Position numbers and translations under genes: made by a program. 64,000 bases of DNA from Flectonema sp. DT1601 (taxonomy: Eukaryota; Euglenozoa; Diplonemea; Diplonemida; Diplonemidae), in assembly GCA_964019425.1 (NCBI GenBank), contig OZ025792.1, positions 434,001-498,000 on the forward strand, given 5' to 3'. The notes beneath the pieces are model-generated. The model saw only the letters and a program-made list of their open reading frames with translations. It was not told the DNA's origin and did no database searches. Of this stretch, positions 37,059-47,827 are shown piece by piece (the first letter of the stretch is position 1; each line of letters starts with the position of its first letter).

Positions 37059-37988
37059 AGCAGTCGGTAATTAGATCATAGACTCTATCTGTGCTCAGTG
37101 GGTGATGATGGTTATCAACATCCTCGACAAACAAACCAGCATTAGAGTTATTGATAATCATTTCAAGGGGAGACAACAAAAAAGGAAAAGCAGAAACCGT
37201 CATTCTCCGTAGACTCGAACAGCAGCAAATTATAAAAAAGGAGCGAGGGAAGGAAGGTTATTACAGCAGTGGCTCCACGCAACTAATATCAAGAAGCTGC
37301 TGGCACTTTCTGATTGCCAGTAATGCAGGCAACAAACAGACTAAGTCCTCGTGATACGTCCTGAGGAGAGCCCCGACAAGTGCATGAGGAAAACGATAAA
37401 ATGATTTCAGAAAGTTATTTTATTTTCAATCACAACAAAGTTCAGAGAGATTCCTAATGTATTTGTACATCATTTGAGAACAAGATAACGATGACAGCAG
37501 TCGGTAATTAGATCATAGACTCTATCTGTGCTCAGTGGGTGATGATGGTTATCAACATCCTCGACAAACAAACCAGCATTAGAGTTATTGATAATCATTT
37601 CAAGGGGAGACAACAAAAAAGGAGAAGCTAAAATTACCATTCTCTGTTGACTCGAAGCATTTAACAAAAAGCGAGGGAAGCATTTCTGTAGTTATTACAG
37701 CAGTGGCTCCACGCAACTAATATCGAAAAGCTGGCACTTGCTGATTGTCAGTAATGCAGGCAACAAACAGATCCTGAGGAGAGCCCCGACAAGTGGATGG
37801 GGAAAATGATAAAATGATTTCAGAAAGTTACTTTATTTTCAATCACAACAAAGTTCAGAGAGATTCCTAATGTATTTGTACATCATTTGAGAACAAGATA
37901 ACGATGACAGCAGTCGGTAATTAGATCATAGACTCTATCTGTGTTCAGTGGGTGATGATGGTTATCAACATCCTCGACAAACAAACCA
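37059..37988. repeat. R1 tandem repeat array A (about 413-bp units)
   Basis: A partial unit (37059-37360), a full unit (37361-37773) and a partial unit (37774-37988). Units open with CTGAGGAGAGCCCCGACAAG and contain GCAGTCGGTAATTAGATCAT. The first partial unit is virtually identical over about 300 bp to sequence at 57165-57466 in array B, 20 kb away. No recognised protein: the minus-strand frame ending LITDCCHRYLVLK recurs because the units recur. Confidence 0.9.
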
Positions 37989-38088
37989 TGAGCATCAAAA
38001 GCATAGTTGAAAGCTGTAATGAAATAGAAATTAAAAAACATGTACGTGAGTAAAAAGATTTCGTACAAGTAGACCATCTTTGGGTTAA

Positions 38089-39423
38089 TTAAAGAATTCC
38101 TTCTATGACTGCAGTACAGGAACCGGATTTAAGTATTCGTCGAAACCATTTCTTAGAAGTACCCAACTGCTCTGATGATGTTGTTGGTAAGACAACGAGA
38201 GAGTCAGGATCAGAGAGAGGAGAGTATCCCATTATTGGTGAGTTAATTAATTCGTAAACCAGACTAACGACACCCTTCCAGAGCCTTGGTTGATGTGAAG
38301 GTTTCTGAAAGCAAAGAGAAACAACAATCGAATCTAAGTTAAAAACTTCTTTAAGAAGACAGTGAACATATGGAGATGAGTATTGACCATCCTTGTCACG
38401 GAGGACTACCTTCCACGAAGGAAGGTTCTTGCTTTCAAATCCAGAGAATGAAACCTCCGGTGATCTACAACCCAATTCAGGATACGGCACCAACATCTCC
38501 AAAGCAGAAGTGTTCATATTCTCGTTCTTTACAACGGCTGGTATTGTTATCTTTACTCTGAGCTCACATTGATTTCCTTCACAAACAAGCGATGTGCACA
38601 TCCCCAACACACTTCTGACATCATCACCAGGCCCAGAGTACCGTAAAAGGGAAGTAGTTCCCTTTTTAAGTCTCTTAATTGCACAATTTCTTGCCGGAGC
38701 TGCATCAGTACCACAAGAAGTACAACACACAAATGATGAGAATGACGTAGCTGCAGGTAGAGTATGTGACTGAATTGTTAACGAGACCTCCGGTGTGTCA
38801 TTTAAAAAACTCTTTAACAGAATCTCACCTTTAAAATTAACAGAATTCGGAAGCAGTACACCTGAACAACTATAAGCAAACGACACATGTTCAACATGAT
38901 CAATGTAAATGTCTAAATGAGGGGCCTCGTTTATTGGTCTGGCAGGTCCTTTTTGGTTACTAATATAAGAATCGTTTAAATCATTATTAACAGCTATTGT
39001 TTGTTGGAGATAGCCATCACAAACAATAGTGTCTAACAAGTCATGAATAATGTATGATTTTAGACTTAGAGTGTTGTGGCATAATAATCCAATATGGTCA
39101 GAAATCGTATTATACAAACACAATGTTAATTCTAATAGGGTAGATGATGATGTATTACTTGATGAATAAACAACAAATTCATAATTACTTCTTCTTATCC
39201 AAGCACATCGTCCGTGAATTGGTCCAGTATTAAAGACTGGTGGGATTTGATTGGTTTCTTGTAATTTTCGTATCACTTCGTCAAGAATTGTTTCTCCAAA
39301 ACTGTCGTCTCTCCAAGTATGTCTCACCAAAGACTTCCCTTCAGATAAAATAAAAAATTCATTCACTCCGTTTGACAACGTGTTAAATTGAGGAAGGATA
39401 CTATTCAGTGACCCATAATCCAT
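38089..39423 (-). CDS. Adaptor-protein complex medium (mu) subunit, AP-4-like or divergent
   Basis: Single-exon frame of 444 residues. Residues 21-150 fit the longin-like N-terminal domain of mu chains (NEFFILSEGKSLVRHTWRDD). Residues about 168-444 fit the mu homology domain: DIYIDHVEHVSFAYSCSGVL and FKGEILLKSFLNDTPEVSLTI line up with the family pattern where the MHD starts and with the conserved G-(I/V)-x-(M/L)-KS-(Y/F)-L-x-x-(T/N)-PE block. Mu chains read YxxPhi or related sorting motifs in cargo during vesicle formation. Which AP complex is unclear: sequence drift is high and a stonin/AP-5-like origin is the alternative. No intron is needed. The start is taken at the first ATG; sequence above it is A-rich and its leader signal is weak. 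Confidence 0.8.
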   Translation of the reverse strand: MDYGSLNSILPQFNTLSNGVNEFFILSEGKSLVRHTWRDDSFGETILDEVIRKLQETNQIPPVFNTGPIHGRCAWIRRSNYEFVVYSSSNTSSSTLLELTLCLYNTISDHIGLLCHNTLSLKSYIIHDLLDTIVCDGYLQQTIAVNNDLNDSYISNQKGPARPINEAPHLDIYIDHVEHVSFAYSCSGVLLPNSVNFKGEILLKSFLNDTPEVSLTIQSHTLPAATSFSSFVCCTSCGTDAAPARNCAIKRLKKGTTSLLRYSGPGDDVRSVLGMCTSLVCEGNQCELRVKITIPAVVKNENMNTSALEMLVPYPELGCRSPEVSFSGFESKNLPSWKVVLRDKDGQYSSPYVHCLLKEVFNLDSIVVSLCFQKPSHQPRLWKGVVSLVYELINSPIMGYSPLSDPDSLVVLPTTSSEQLGTSKKWFRRILKSGSCTAVIEGIL

Positions 39424-39769
39424 TATCCATATCCGTACATGTCTTTTAATTTTTTTTTTAAAACAAGTAAAGTTGACTTCTTTTTTTTTTTTTCAGACAA
39501 ACAAAACATCATCAACACATCTATTTCTTACATTATTGCGATAAAATTAATAAATCAATACTGAAAAACAACTAATACAAGAATTCCACTGGACACTTAA
39601 GGGGTAACAGATGAAACAAGAGGCAAGTAGTTTCTTTTGTTTTTTTTTTAATAAACTATCGAGGTGTGGGGGATTCTCCTTACGCTCCGTTTTTTTTTTT
39701 TTTTTTTTTTTTTTGTCATATGTCGTTACCTTCTTCAAAAATAAATAAAGTGCTTCCATTTTTTCAGTC

Positions 39770-39801
<32 letters not shown>

Positions 39802-39905
39802 CTAATCAAGAAATTAAAGAAATAATCTACGGTAATATGAGCAAGGGACAAAAAAAAAAAAAAAAATAATAATAATAATAATAACAAAAATAATGCCACC
39901 CCACA
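39424..39905. other. Homopolymer-rich spacer
   Basis: Two long poly-T runs (near 39690 and 39770), a poly-A run and an AAT-triplet tract near 39862. Nothing coding recognised. A GTATGT donor-like site overlaps the end of the NPL4-like frame, so a short further exon here cannot be excluded. Confidence 0.5.
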
Positions 39906-41089
39906 CTACAACATACCACAACCTGACTTTATGAGAGTTTCAAATCCTTCTATTGCTACATGATCTTTTGACAGAATCGCTTGTATTAAGTGCTTCATGT
40001 CAAGGTCTTCAAAGCACTTTGCTGCTAAGAACACTAAAAGGTGGAAATCCGCAACCTGTTCTACAAATGGTTTCGCTTTTCTATCTTCTGAGCTGAGGAA
40101 GAGGCGAACATTCGACCAGTCTGGAGGAGCTTCCCCTGGACGGCTTATCCTAATAAAACGGTTTCCAATTGGTGCCTTAAAACTCGTAATAGGAACGTTT
40201 ACTGTAAACAATACACTGTCAACAGAGCGGGTTGGCTCTTTGGAAACCATTCCCATCTTAGCCCCTGTTGCTTGCTGTTTTGAGATATGTTTTTTTTTTT
40301 TACTTTGATGAAAAAAACTATGTTGGAAGTACATACTTTCTGAACTGCCTCCATTTCTCGTTCGCTGCAAACTAGTTTTGGATCTTCTGGATGAGGGCTC
40401 AGAATACCTTCTTTCCATATTTCAGTTCCCTGATGAGATGCTTGGTATGCATCAAATTCTGCTGCAGCATCGTGTGAATTGACACCACCTTCCAAGAGGA
40501 CTCTCATTTGAATCAAACAACAATGACTTCCGTATAAAGCTTGCTGCTCTGCTGCTAAAATAACTTCAGAAGCGGTTAAGATAGGATCATCAGGAGAGGT
40601 ACTTAAATAAGATACGAGCATTCCAACTCTCTGGTAGCCAAGTAACTTTGCTATATTGTCTACTTTGGGTAATAGTTTGTCTTCAGTGAATTTGTAACCT
40701 CTTGGTGACCCAATCTGCTCTGGTTCATAGCAGCAATGACAAGATACAACACCATCGTTGACTGTGCCGTACATTATCGCTGCGCGCATCAAACCAAAAT
40801 CCATTCTTCGTAAGAATGATTGAAAGAATGATGCAGCGTCTTCGTCGAGGTCAAATCGTTTTAAGTGAGAACCCTTCTGAACTTGAATTCGTTGATATTT
40901 ATTTATCAATTCCTCGTATTCTTTCATTCCGATTTGCTTCGGCGGATTCGCAAAATATTTTCCTCCAATAACTTTTCCTTTTTTTGGAGCAGGTTTCGAA
41001 GGGTTGTTTGCTTCCTCTTTTTCTTGTAGTCTTTGTTTTTCTGCACGTTCTCTGTGCATTCTTCTAACTTCAGCTAATTGGGCATCCAT
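39906..41089 (-). CDS. NPL4: NPL4-type p97/Cdc48 cofactor, C-terminal-domain-only form
   Basis: Two exons, 40337-41089 and 39906-40274, phase 0, 373 residues. Matches to the NPL4 MPN-like core occur in order: VDNIAKLLGYQRVGMLVSYL (human VDEIAAKLGLRKVGWIFTDL), TASEVILAAEQQ, FDAYQASHQGTEIWKEGIL (human FEGYQVSNQCMALVRDECLL), then ADFHLLVFLA (human SDFHLLLFLV). NPL4 with UFD1 recruits Cdc48/p97 to ubiquitylated substrates, for instance in ERAD. Here the N-terminal UBX-like domain and the zinc finger found in yeast and human NPL4 are absent, replaced by a charged helix (residues 1-28). I chose ATG 41087-41089 because a poly-T tract ending TTTTCAAG (AG at complement of 41154-41155) lies 64 bases above, as for neighbouring genes. 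The frame is open up to that AG, so a missing upstream exon is the alternative. Intron: GTATGT donor, CTCAAAACAG acceptor. Confidence 0.75.
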
Positions 41090-41155
41090 CTTTTTTCTTG
41101 CAACTTTTTCTACTGGAAAAGCATGACACACATTGGGTACAAGCTTCTTAAGCCT

Positions 41156-41540
41156 TGAAAAAAAACAGGAGGCGCGGGGGAAAAAAAAAACTCAGCTGTT
41201 AGTCAAAACGTTTTTTTTTTTTTTTTTTTTTTTTGCTTTCTTTTTTTTTTTTTCTGTCTATTTCCGACATCGAATAATATAATAAGATTGCATAAAAATG
41301 AAAAGAAAAAAAAAAAGAAAAAAAAAAATGAGAACACAACCCTTCACATCGACAGCAGCAGGCAATGCTAATGCCTAAAAAAAATATTACAACTAAAAAA
41401 CGCGACATAGATAGATAACGGTCCTATTACAGAGAAAATTGTGCATCGTCGATACAGTAAACGTAAGTAGACCCAATCTTGTTAGGATTATGGTGTGGCT
41501 TGGTGCCATTGCCATCTTTGTACCTTTTGACAATAAGTTC

Positions 41541-41579
<39 letters not shown>

Positions 41580-42660
41580 TTGCTGTAGTGTTTCGTTGAA
41601 TGTCCTTAATACAGGAAGCACAAAAAAAAAAAAAAAAAAAATTCTAACAATCACGTAAATAGATGTTTTTTTTTTTTTTTAAATTAACAGAACTAGCTAT
41701 GTAAGATGAGTTTATTAAACTCAACTTTAATAACAACAGCAACAGGAATGCCAACTCACAGATGTTTCATGTCGGAAACTAATCGACAATTGAGCTCCCT
41801 CAGTTAGTATTAGTACCACATTTTATCACAGAACGTACGGGGAGGGGAAAGGGAAAAAGAAAAACCGAGAACAGAAAATAAGGACTCGAACGATTATTTC
41901 ACACTGACGATGTGCGACAGCAGAACAAACGCAATCGAAAAAGAAAAAAGAAAAGTGAGCGGATTAACATCCCAGTAGGGAAACTGAGACAAGTTCGACA
42001 AAAACGAAGTCACGAAAACCTTTCAGCAACACCTATCTGGTGGGTGAGCAGGTTTCCGGTACGATGAAAACAACTATATGACAGTAAATAAGACTCAGAA
42101 AATAAAAGAAAGATTCGTGACAGCATTACTAATAAGGGAAGCAAACACAAAGAACTACACAAAAGAAGAGGCAATATCGACTCGAAGTCAGAGCTAATCC
42201 ATTTGTCACGAAGCAACTTCTCGAGAAAAGGAAAAAAAATTACAAGAGAACGGAAATCGAAAACTCTGCAGGCCACAACCGTTGTTGGTTGCTGTGAAGA
42301 TTATATTCGTGAGAGTGCTTCTTACTGGAGAATAAGAGAAAAAAAAAGGATGTTTACCTGCTGAGTCAAAAAAAAAAAAAAAATAGAGACAAAAAAAAAA
42401 AAAAAAAAAAAAATGGGACAACCCCAATGAAATTTCACTTTTCGTAATTTACTAAACAAAAGTAACTGACAAACAAAACAAGTAAAACAAAAAAAACTAA
42501 AAAAAGGTAACTTATAATTATATAAAATATATCTGTGTTATCAATTGTGAACTAATGTAAAAATATTAGTAATTTTATGAGACAGTTAGATAACAGGTTA
42601 ACACTCAACAAAATGTGTGTCAACTTATCTGAATACAAGTCTCTATTTCCGTATCGTCAT
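41156..42660. other. Intergenic region, no gene supported
   Basis: Contains runs of A or T up to about 33 bases (near 41540), AT-rich filler and a less AT-rich stretch at about 41700-42340 without a convincing frame. A 38-codon minus-strand open stretch ending at 41427 looks codon-like but lacks splice signals. Confidence 0.5.
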
Positions 42661-45600
42661 TTAGATGACATATATCATGGGTGTGCAATTTCGCTGTCGC
42701 TTCCTTCGCTTAAGATATTGATCTGTTTTTTTTTTTTTTTTTTTTTTTTTTCAAGGTTCGTCGGACTTTTGAAGTACAAAAAAAAATTAAAATTAAAATT
42801 AAAAAAAGACGTACAGATAGCTCACCTGGAATGTCAATGGCTTTCACAGACGGAGCTACGCTGTCATCCGATGATAAATCTGTTACGTCCTCAGCACCTT
42901 TCCAGTCATTTGGATACACTTCTGAATTCGCTATCGATCCGGAACGAGTACGAATTCTGCGAAATGATGAAAATGCCTCTTCCAAAACCTGTTTTTTTTT
43001 TTTTGTTTTTTTTCAAGAAGAAAAACTTAATTTAAAAAAAAAAAAAAAAAAACACAAACCCTTTTAGGAGACTTGTTTGTTAAAGAAGTTTTAAAGGACG
43101 CGGTGCTCCTAAGAAACGGAGTCTCTGAAAACGTCAGACCAGGTGACGTTGAATGACCCGGTAACCTTTCATTCAGATCAAGTACGAAGAATGCTTGAAG
43201 GAAGTCACCGTATGACACCTGTCCGTCATTATCATAATCGATGTATTTTAAGAAAGATTCTAATTGATTGTTTGAAAGAGGCCATGTTTGTATACTTACG
43301 TCAATTGTTTTAGTCTTTGGATCGATGTGTAGATTTTTTCTAATCTCGTCAATCGGTTCTCCAAATAGAGCCGACACATTAGCGATTTCAGAAGCTTCTG
43401 TTTTTGATCCGGATCCAGATGTAAAGCAATAAGTCGTTCTACGACTAGGGCAGTGTAATGCATCAGATGAAAACCTACTTATGGTATGTTGGAGATCGCT
43501 AAGTCCGATTTTACCATCTTTGTCGTGGTCAAAAACAGCAAAAGCTCTTGTAGGAGATCCACACTTTGTAACTAACTCTCTCAACCGATGAACTAGCCAT
43601 AAATCCCACATGTGAAATGTTGTTGCGGGTAACCAAACTTGATCATACTCATCGCATTCATAGGCATCCTGAACTTGATCAACGTGAATACCATGGATGG
43701 CGCTGTCGTCAAACATTTTTTTAAATTCATTCAGTCTGATGTATCCAGGAACACCTCCGTCTTTATCGAAATAACAGAACAGGAGAAATATAACATCGCT
43801 GGGAAGGGTGGTCTGCAATGAGGTTATTAAAGGAAAGAATCTGTGGTAACCCATTATTCCATCCTTTCCAACAGCTGACTCGAATAGTTGAAATGCGTTA
43901 CTCTTCGTAGAAGTGATGGATTTATGCCACAGCCAACGGACAACATGAGGTGCCCATTTTCTAAACAAGCGATCCTCGATAGGCATAGCAAAACGTCTGA
44001 GGAACTCGAGGTATGGGATAGCGAGACCCCCTTCATTTGAAACACTCTCTGCAATTAGCGGACGTACAAATCCCCAAGGAAGATCAGGACAACTACTGAG
44101 ATCTTTCAGTGTACGAGACCACTCATGAACAGCAACTAAACCAGTCTGTCCAGTCTTGTCATCAATGAGAGAGAACTCTGTCATCAATCGATGACGTTTT
44201 TTATAAACCATCTCATGCAGAATTCTCAACACCTCAGTTACAATAGAAGGCTGAGAGTGTGTTGTGTCAGAATGATTAGCATCCCCCAGAACAGCCGCAT
44301 CTAATTCAGTTTCATCTTCTTCGAATACCTTCCAGGTATCAAAACCAATTGAACAAGATCCAGCATTAACAGTATTGTTTCTTTTATTATCTTCAGCATC
44401 AGCTGCCAGGGTGATTATAGCAACTGCTCCGTCATTACGTTGAACCCTCGCGTAGTATGAAGCTGAAAATATCGTAATCACTAACCCGTCTTGATGAATT
44501 GCAAATCCGGCATCTTGAGCTTCGTGGCTCCTGATTACCAATCGGAGTTTGTTTCTTCGAAGGAATGATTCTGTGTGATCTCTTTTATAAAAGATACCAT
44601 TACCTCTGTCAGTGTTGAGTGACCATCCTGCTTGAGAGTTTGGTGTTCCTTCTTCAGCTGGATCTGACCAAGTCATGTCTGCGATAACTCGTTGTTCAAC
44701 GGTAGTTGTGCTTTCAAATTTGGTCATCGGAATATCTCGAAATCTACTTACTTCATTAATCTGTTTTAGAGTAACTTTATCCCTTGGAACACCACCATGA
44801 ACAACCATAATTTCATCTTGGATTATAGTCGCTAGGGGAACAGCTCTGAACACTCGTAGGAATCTTTGATAATTCGATTGTGAGTATTTAGTTAAGACTT
44901 CGTCACGGAATTCATACTGCGTACACATCGGTTCATCTTCGTGATTTCCTCTATTCATAAAGACATAATTAGGATATGCCAACAACAGTGTTAACAACAC
45001 TGCAGTAACTTCACATCCTTTAGCTCCTCTGTCAACAAAGTCACCATTAAATACGTAAATCTTATTGTCACTGGGCAAGTCAAACTCTCTTATGATATGA
45101 AGAAGATCTGCTAATTGACCGTGTAAGTCACCTACGACTATGCAGCGAGTTGTTTCTTTTAATTTAACATATTGAACGGTTGGTCTTTTTGCAAGATGGG
45201 CTTCTGCTTTAATAAGCAGTTGTTTCATGAATCCAGCGGGAATTAATTTATTATCACTTACGATATCAATAACAGCTTTTACAACAATTTCTTTTTCCGG
45301 AAGCTCAGCTATTTCTCCTATCGGCCAACGGAGTTCATCGGCTCCCGCTGGCGAAGTAACGTCTTGGATATCATTCTTCGGTGTTATCGAGGTGGTTGTT
45401 TTATTTCCGGGTAGTAATAAACGTGTTTCCAACCACTTGTCTAATTTGTTATATAAATAGTGGTATGTGCTACCAAGCCACAGTTTGTACAGTCTCCGTT
45501 TTTTATACCATCTTTGAATCTTCACGGCGTTGTACAACTGGGTGTCACCGTCTCGTTTGTACCTTGCTAGTGACTTCCGGTTATTTTTGTGTATTTTCGC

Positions 45601-45888
45601 TACCGCTTCCGCGACAGTTGTGGTCCCGCAGACCTTCATATTCAGCGGACAGTACGGAAGTAGTTCTGGAGGGAGTTTTCTGTGACAGAATTCACACTCC
45701 TGAGATCCGATTTCACCTCGTATGCTGCCCTTTGTGTACAGTCCTAACCCAGCTGGGATTGCTTTAACACCCCTCTCCTTTGCCCTTGGTAATACCCTCG
45801 GTGATATGTTATTCTGCACCTCAGGTAGCTTTTTTATAGGCCCCGTAGACTTCGGGCGTTCTGCCTCGGAAGATCCACACTGACCCAT
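42661..45888 (-). CDS. PPEF: PPEF/RdgC-type serine/threonine phosphatase with EF-hands
   Basis: Three exons, 43060-45888, 42826-42988 and 42661-42722 (phases 0 and 1), 1017 residues. The N-terminus MGQCGSS is a candidate N-myristoylation site with an adjacent palmitoylation Cys. An IQ motif (VKIQRWYKKRR) lies at about 122-132. The PPP catalytic domain has GDLHG at 253, GDFVDRG at 282, GNHE at 314 and the late block RSHEAQDAG at 453. EF-hand loops are seen at about 787 (DHDKDGKIGLSD) and 884 (DYDNDGQVSYGD), with a weaker one near 708 (DKDGGVPGYIRL). A CxxC---C segment (CEFCHRKLPPELLPYC) near 65 could bind zinc. PPEF phosphatases are calcium/calmodulin-regulated; membrane anchoring is inferred. 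The tail after residue 943 comes from two small exons with poly-A-rich introns (acceptors AAAACAG) and ends basic (KRRKRQR). Confidence 0.92.
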
Positions 45889-47827
45889 AGTGTTATGTCA
45901 GGTAGAGGGCTGCTAGAAAGAACTTAAATAATTTTAAGGTCCCTCAGTCTGATATTACAAAAAGAATATGAAACGATGTCTGAGTAAATGTTAAAATAAC
46001 AACATAACTATTTCCTGTTTAATAAATTATTTTGTAATAAATTATAAATTGATCTTACACATTAACTAGAGGGATGGGAGTACAGCCGCAGAACCCTACG
46101 CATTCTGCTAACCAAAAGATAAAAAAAAAAAACAACTGAGACAAAATCTCAGCTCACCCCTAAGGTTCACACTAACGGGTTTTTCGAATTTTCTTTGTCT
46201 TTTTTTTTTTTTTCCCCTTCTCTCTCTGGGTTCTACTTTCGGATTGTATCATGAACATTATTGCGTTCATCGGAGTGGGAAGACTGAAGGCACGCTACAA
46301 AAAGAAACAAAGGCTTGCCACTAGGGACAAAAGCATTTATTCTTTTATATTAATTTTATTTTCTCTGTCTTTTTTTTTTTTTTTTTTGTTTGTTTTTGTT
46401 CACCCATTCACTAAGCAAAAAAAAAGGGGGGCAGGAAAGGTGAAAGCCCAGAAACGCCAAGAAAAAAAAGGGGGAGAAAAAAAAACAAATTGGCACGACG
46501 AATCCACATAAATGCAGAATAGTGAAAGAGAAAAAAAAAACAGAGAGGAAGATGTGGGGCTGGTGAAACGACGATTAGACGAGGGTGCTCAATGAAGCAG
46601 TTTTTTCATACTGTTAACGCTTGAGCAAAGGGGTGGTCGGATATGGAAGGGAACACTAATTGGAGTGGGGGCTCAAGACACATAAGCAGGAGTCGCCTAT
46701 TATCTGCGCTTGTGGCGAAATCGCACGAAGAACCCTGAGCACTTCTGCCCAGGTATATTCTTTTTAATGTATTTTTTTTTTTTTTTTTTGTCTTTTTTTT
46801 TATATAAAAAGTTTTTTTTTATTTTGTTTTTTTTGTTTTTTTTTATTGCTTTTTTTGTTTTTTTTTTTAATCTCTTTTTCTTTCTTTTCCCCCCCTCTCT
46901 TCTTCTTTTTTTTTCTTCAAGGCTTCGCAGTAACAAAGCACTTGCCTGCTTCTTGAGAGGCAAAATGCGTTATTATCGCGACAGTACTGAAGATTGGAAC
47001 GAAGCAGTCGGGAAACACTTCTCGTTTCTTTGCCTTGGTGGGCAAGAAGTTCTCTCACTCGGTGTGATGCCGAACTGCATTTTTTTTTATTGTTTCTTCC
47101 AACTTTCAACAGGAACATGAAAACATTGTGCATGGATCTCTTTTAATTTTCCTTTTAATTTTTTAAAATGTTTTTTTTTTTTTTTTTTTTTTTTTGTTTG
47201 TTTTGTTTTGTTTTTTTCTCTCCGATTGAGGCATCCCCTATCAACAGTAGAAGTTGACATCAGGGTACTCAGGCAACATGCACCGCAAACCCTCACGTAT
47301 GGTCAAACTTCAACCCGAACCGGAGGTGGTTGAAAGAGCTCGCACAGTCGTTAACCGATTAAAAAGGTTTGTGTTGTAGAGAACAGTATGTAACTCAATT
47401 CACTAACAACAATGAAACAGCGTAGACATAGGCAAATCAGCTTACGAAATATTAAGATTCGTGGGGAGGGAATGAGACAAGGTAGAACTGTTTCTATCGG
47501 TTTTGTTGTTTTTTTTTTTTTTTTTCTTTTTTTGGTGTCGGACTGTATTGCCGAGTTGATTACTTGAAGAGAGTAACCAGTCACTCACAAAAGGGGAAGA
47601 CATGGGAACCTGGGAAATAGAAGAGGGAGCTGTCTGTAACAAAGTACAACTAAGGCCTGACTGTGCTGCTTACAAAGTACATCGTCATTTTAAAAAAAAC
47701 CAAAAAAAAAACCAAAAAAAAAAAAGACTTATTCCACAGCGTGGTTTTTGTTATTTTTTTCTTTTTTTTTTTTTTTCTTTTTTTTTTTTTTTTTGCCCTC
47801 TCCTTGTTCAAACTTATTCACCAAAAC
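45889..47827. other. Intergenic region with possible but unproven small exons
   Basis: AT-rich with long poly-T/poly-A tracts, interrupted by four less AT-rich islands (about 46560-46750, 46920-47080, 47220-47370 and 47590-47690). On the plus strand the second island follows a T-rich stretch ending CTTCAAG and the third contains a 33-codon ATG frame (47278-47379). I recognise no family on either strand. An AG at the complement of 45910-45911 follows a pyrimidine-rich stretch 21 bases above the phosphatase start. Confidence 0.45.

Noticed and set aside
37361-37385. Hammerhead-ribozyme-like CTGAGGAGAG at R1 unit starts
   Set aside because: The CTGANGA element is present, but no GAAA and no stem II or III pairing could be found on either strand.
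37883-38077. Minus-strand frame ending LITDCCHRYLVLK in R1 units
   Set aside because: Present only as part of the repeat; upstream parts differ between units and there is no recognised domain.
41427-41541. 38-codon minus-strand open stretch (KDGNGTKPHHNPNKIGSTYV and on)
   Set aside because: Codon-like by eye, but preceded by a 33-base homopolymer with no AG and no ATG; not enough to call an exon.
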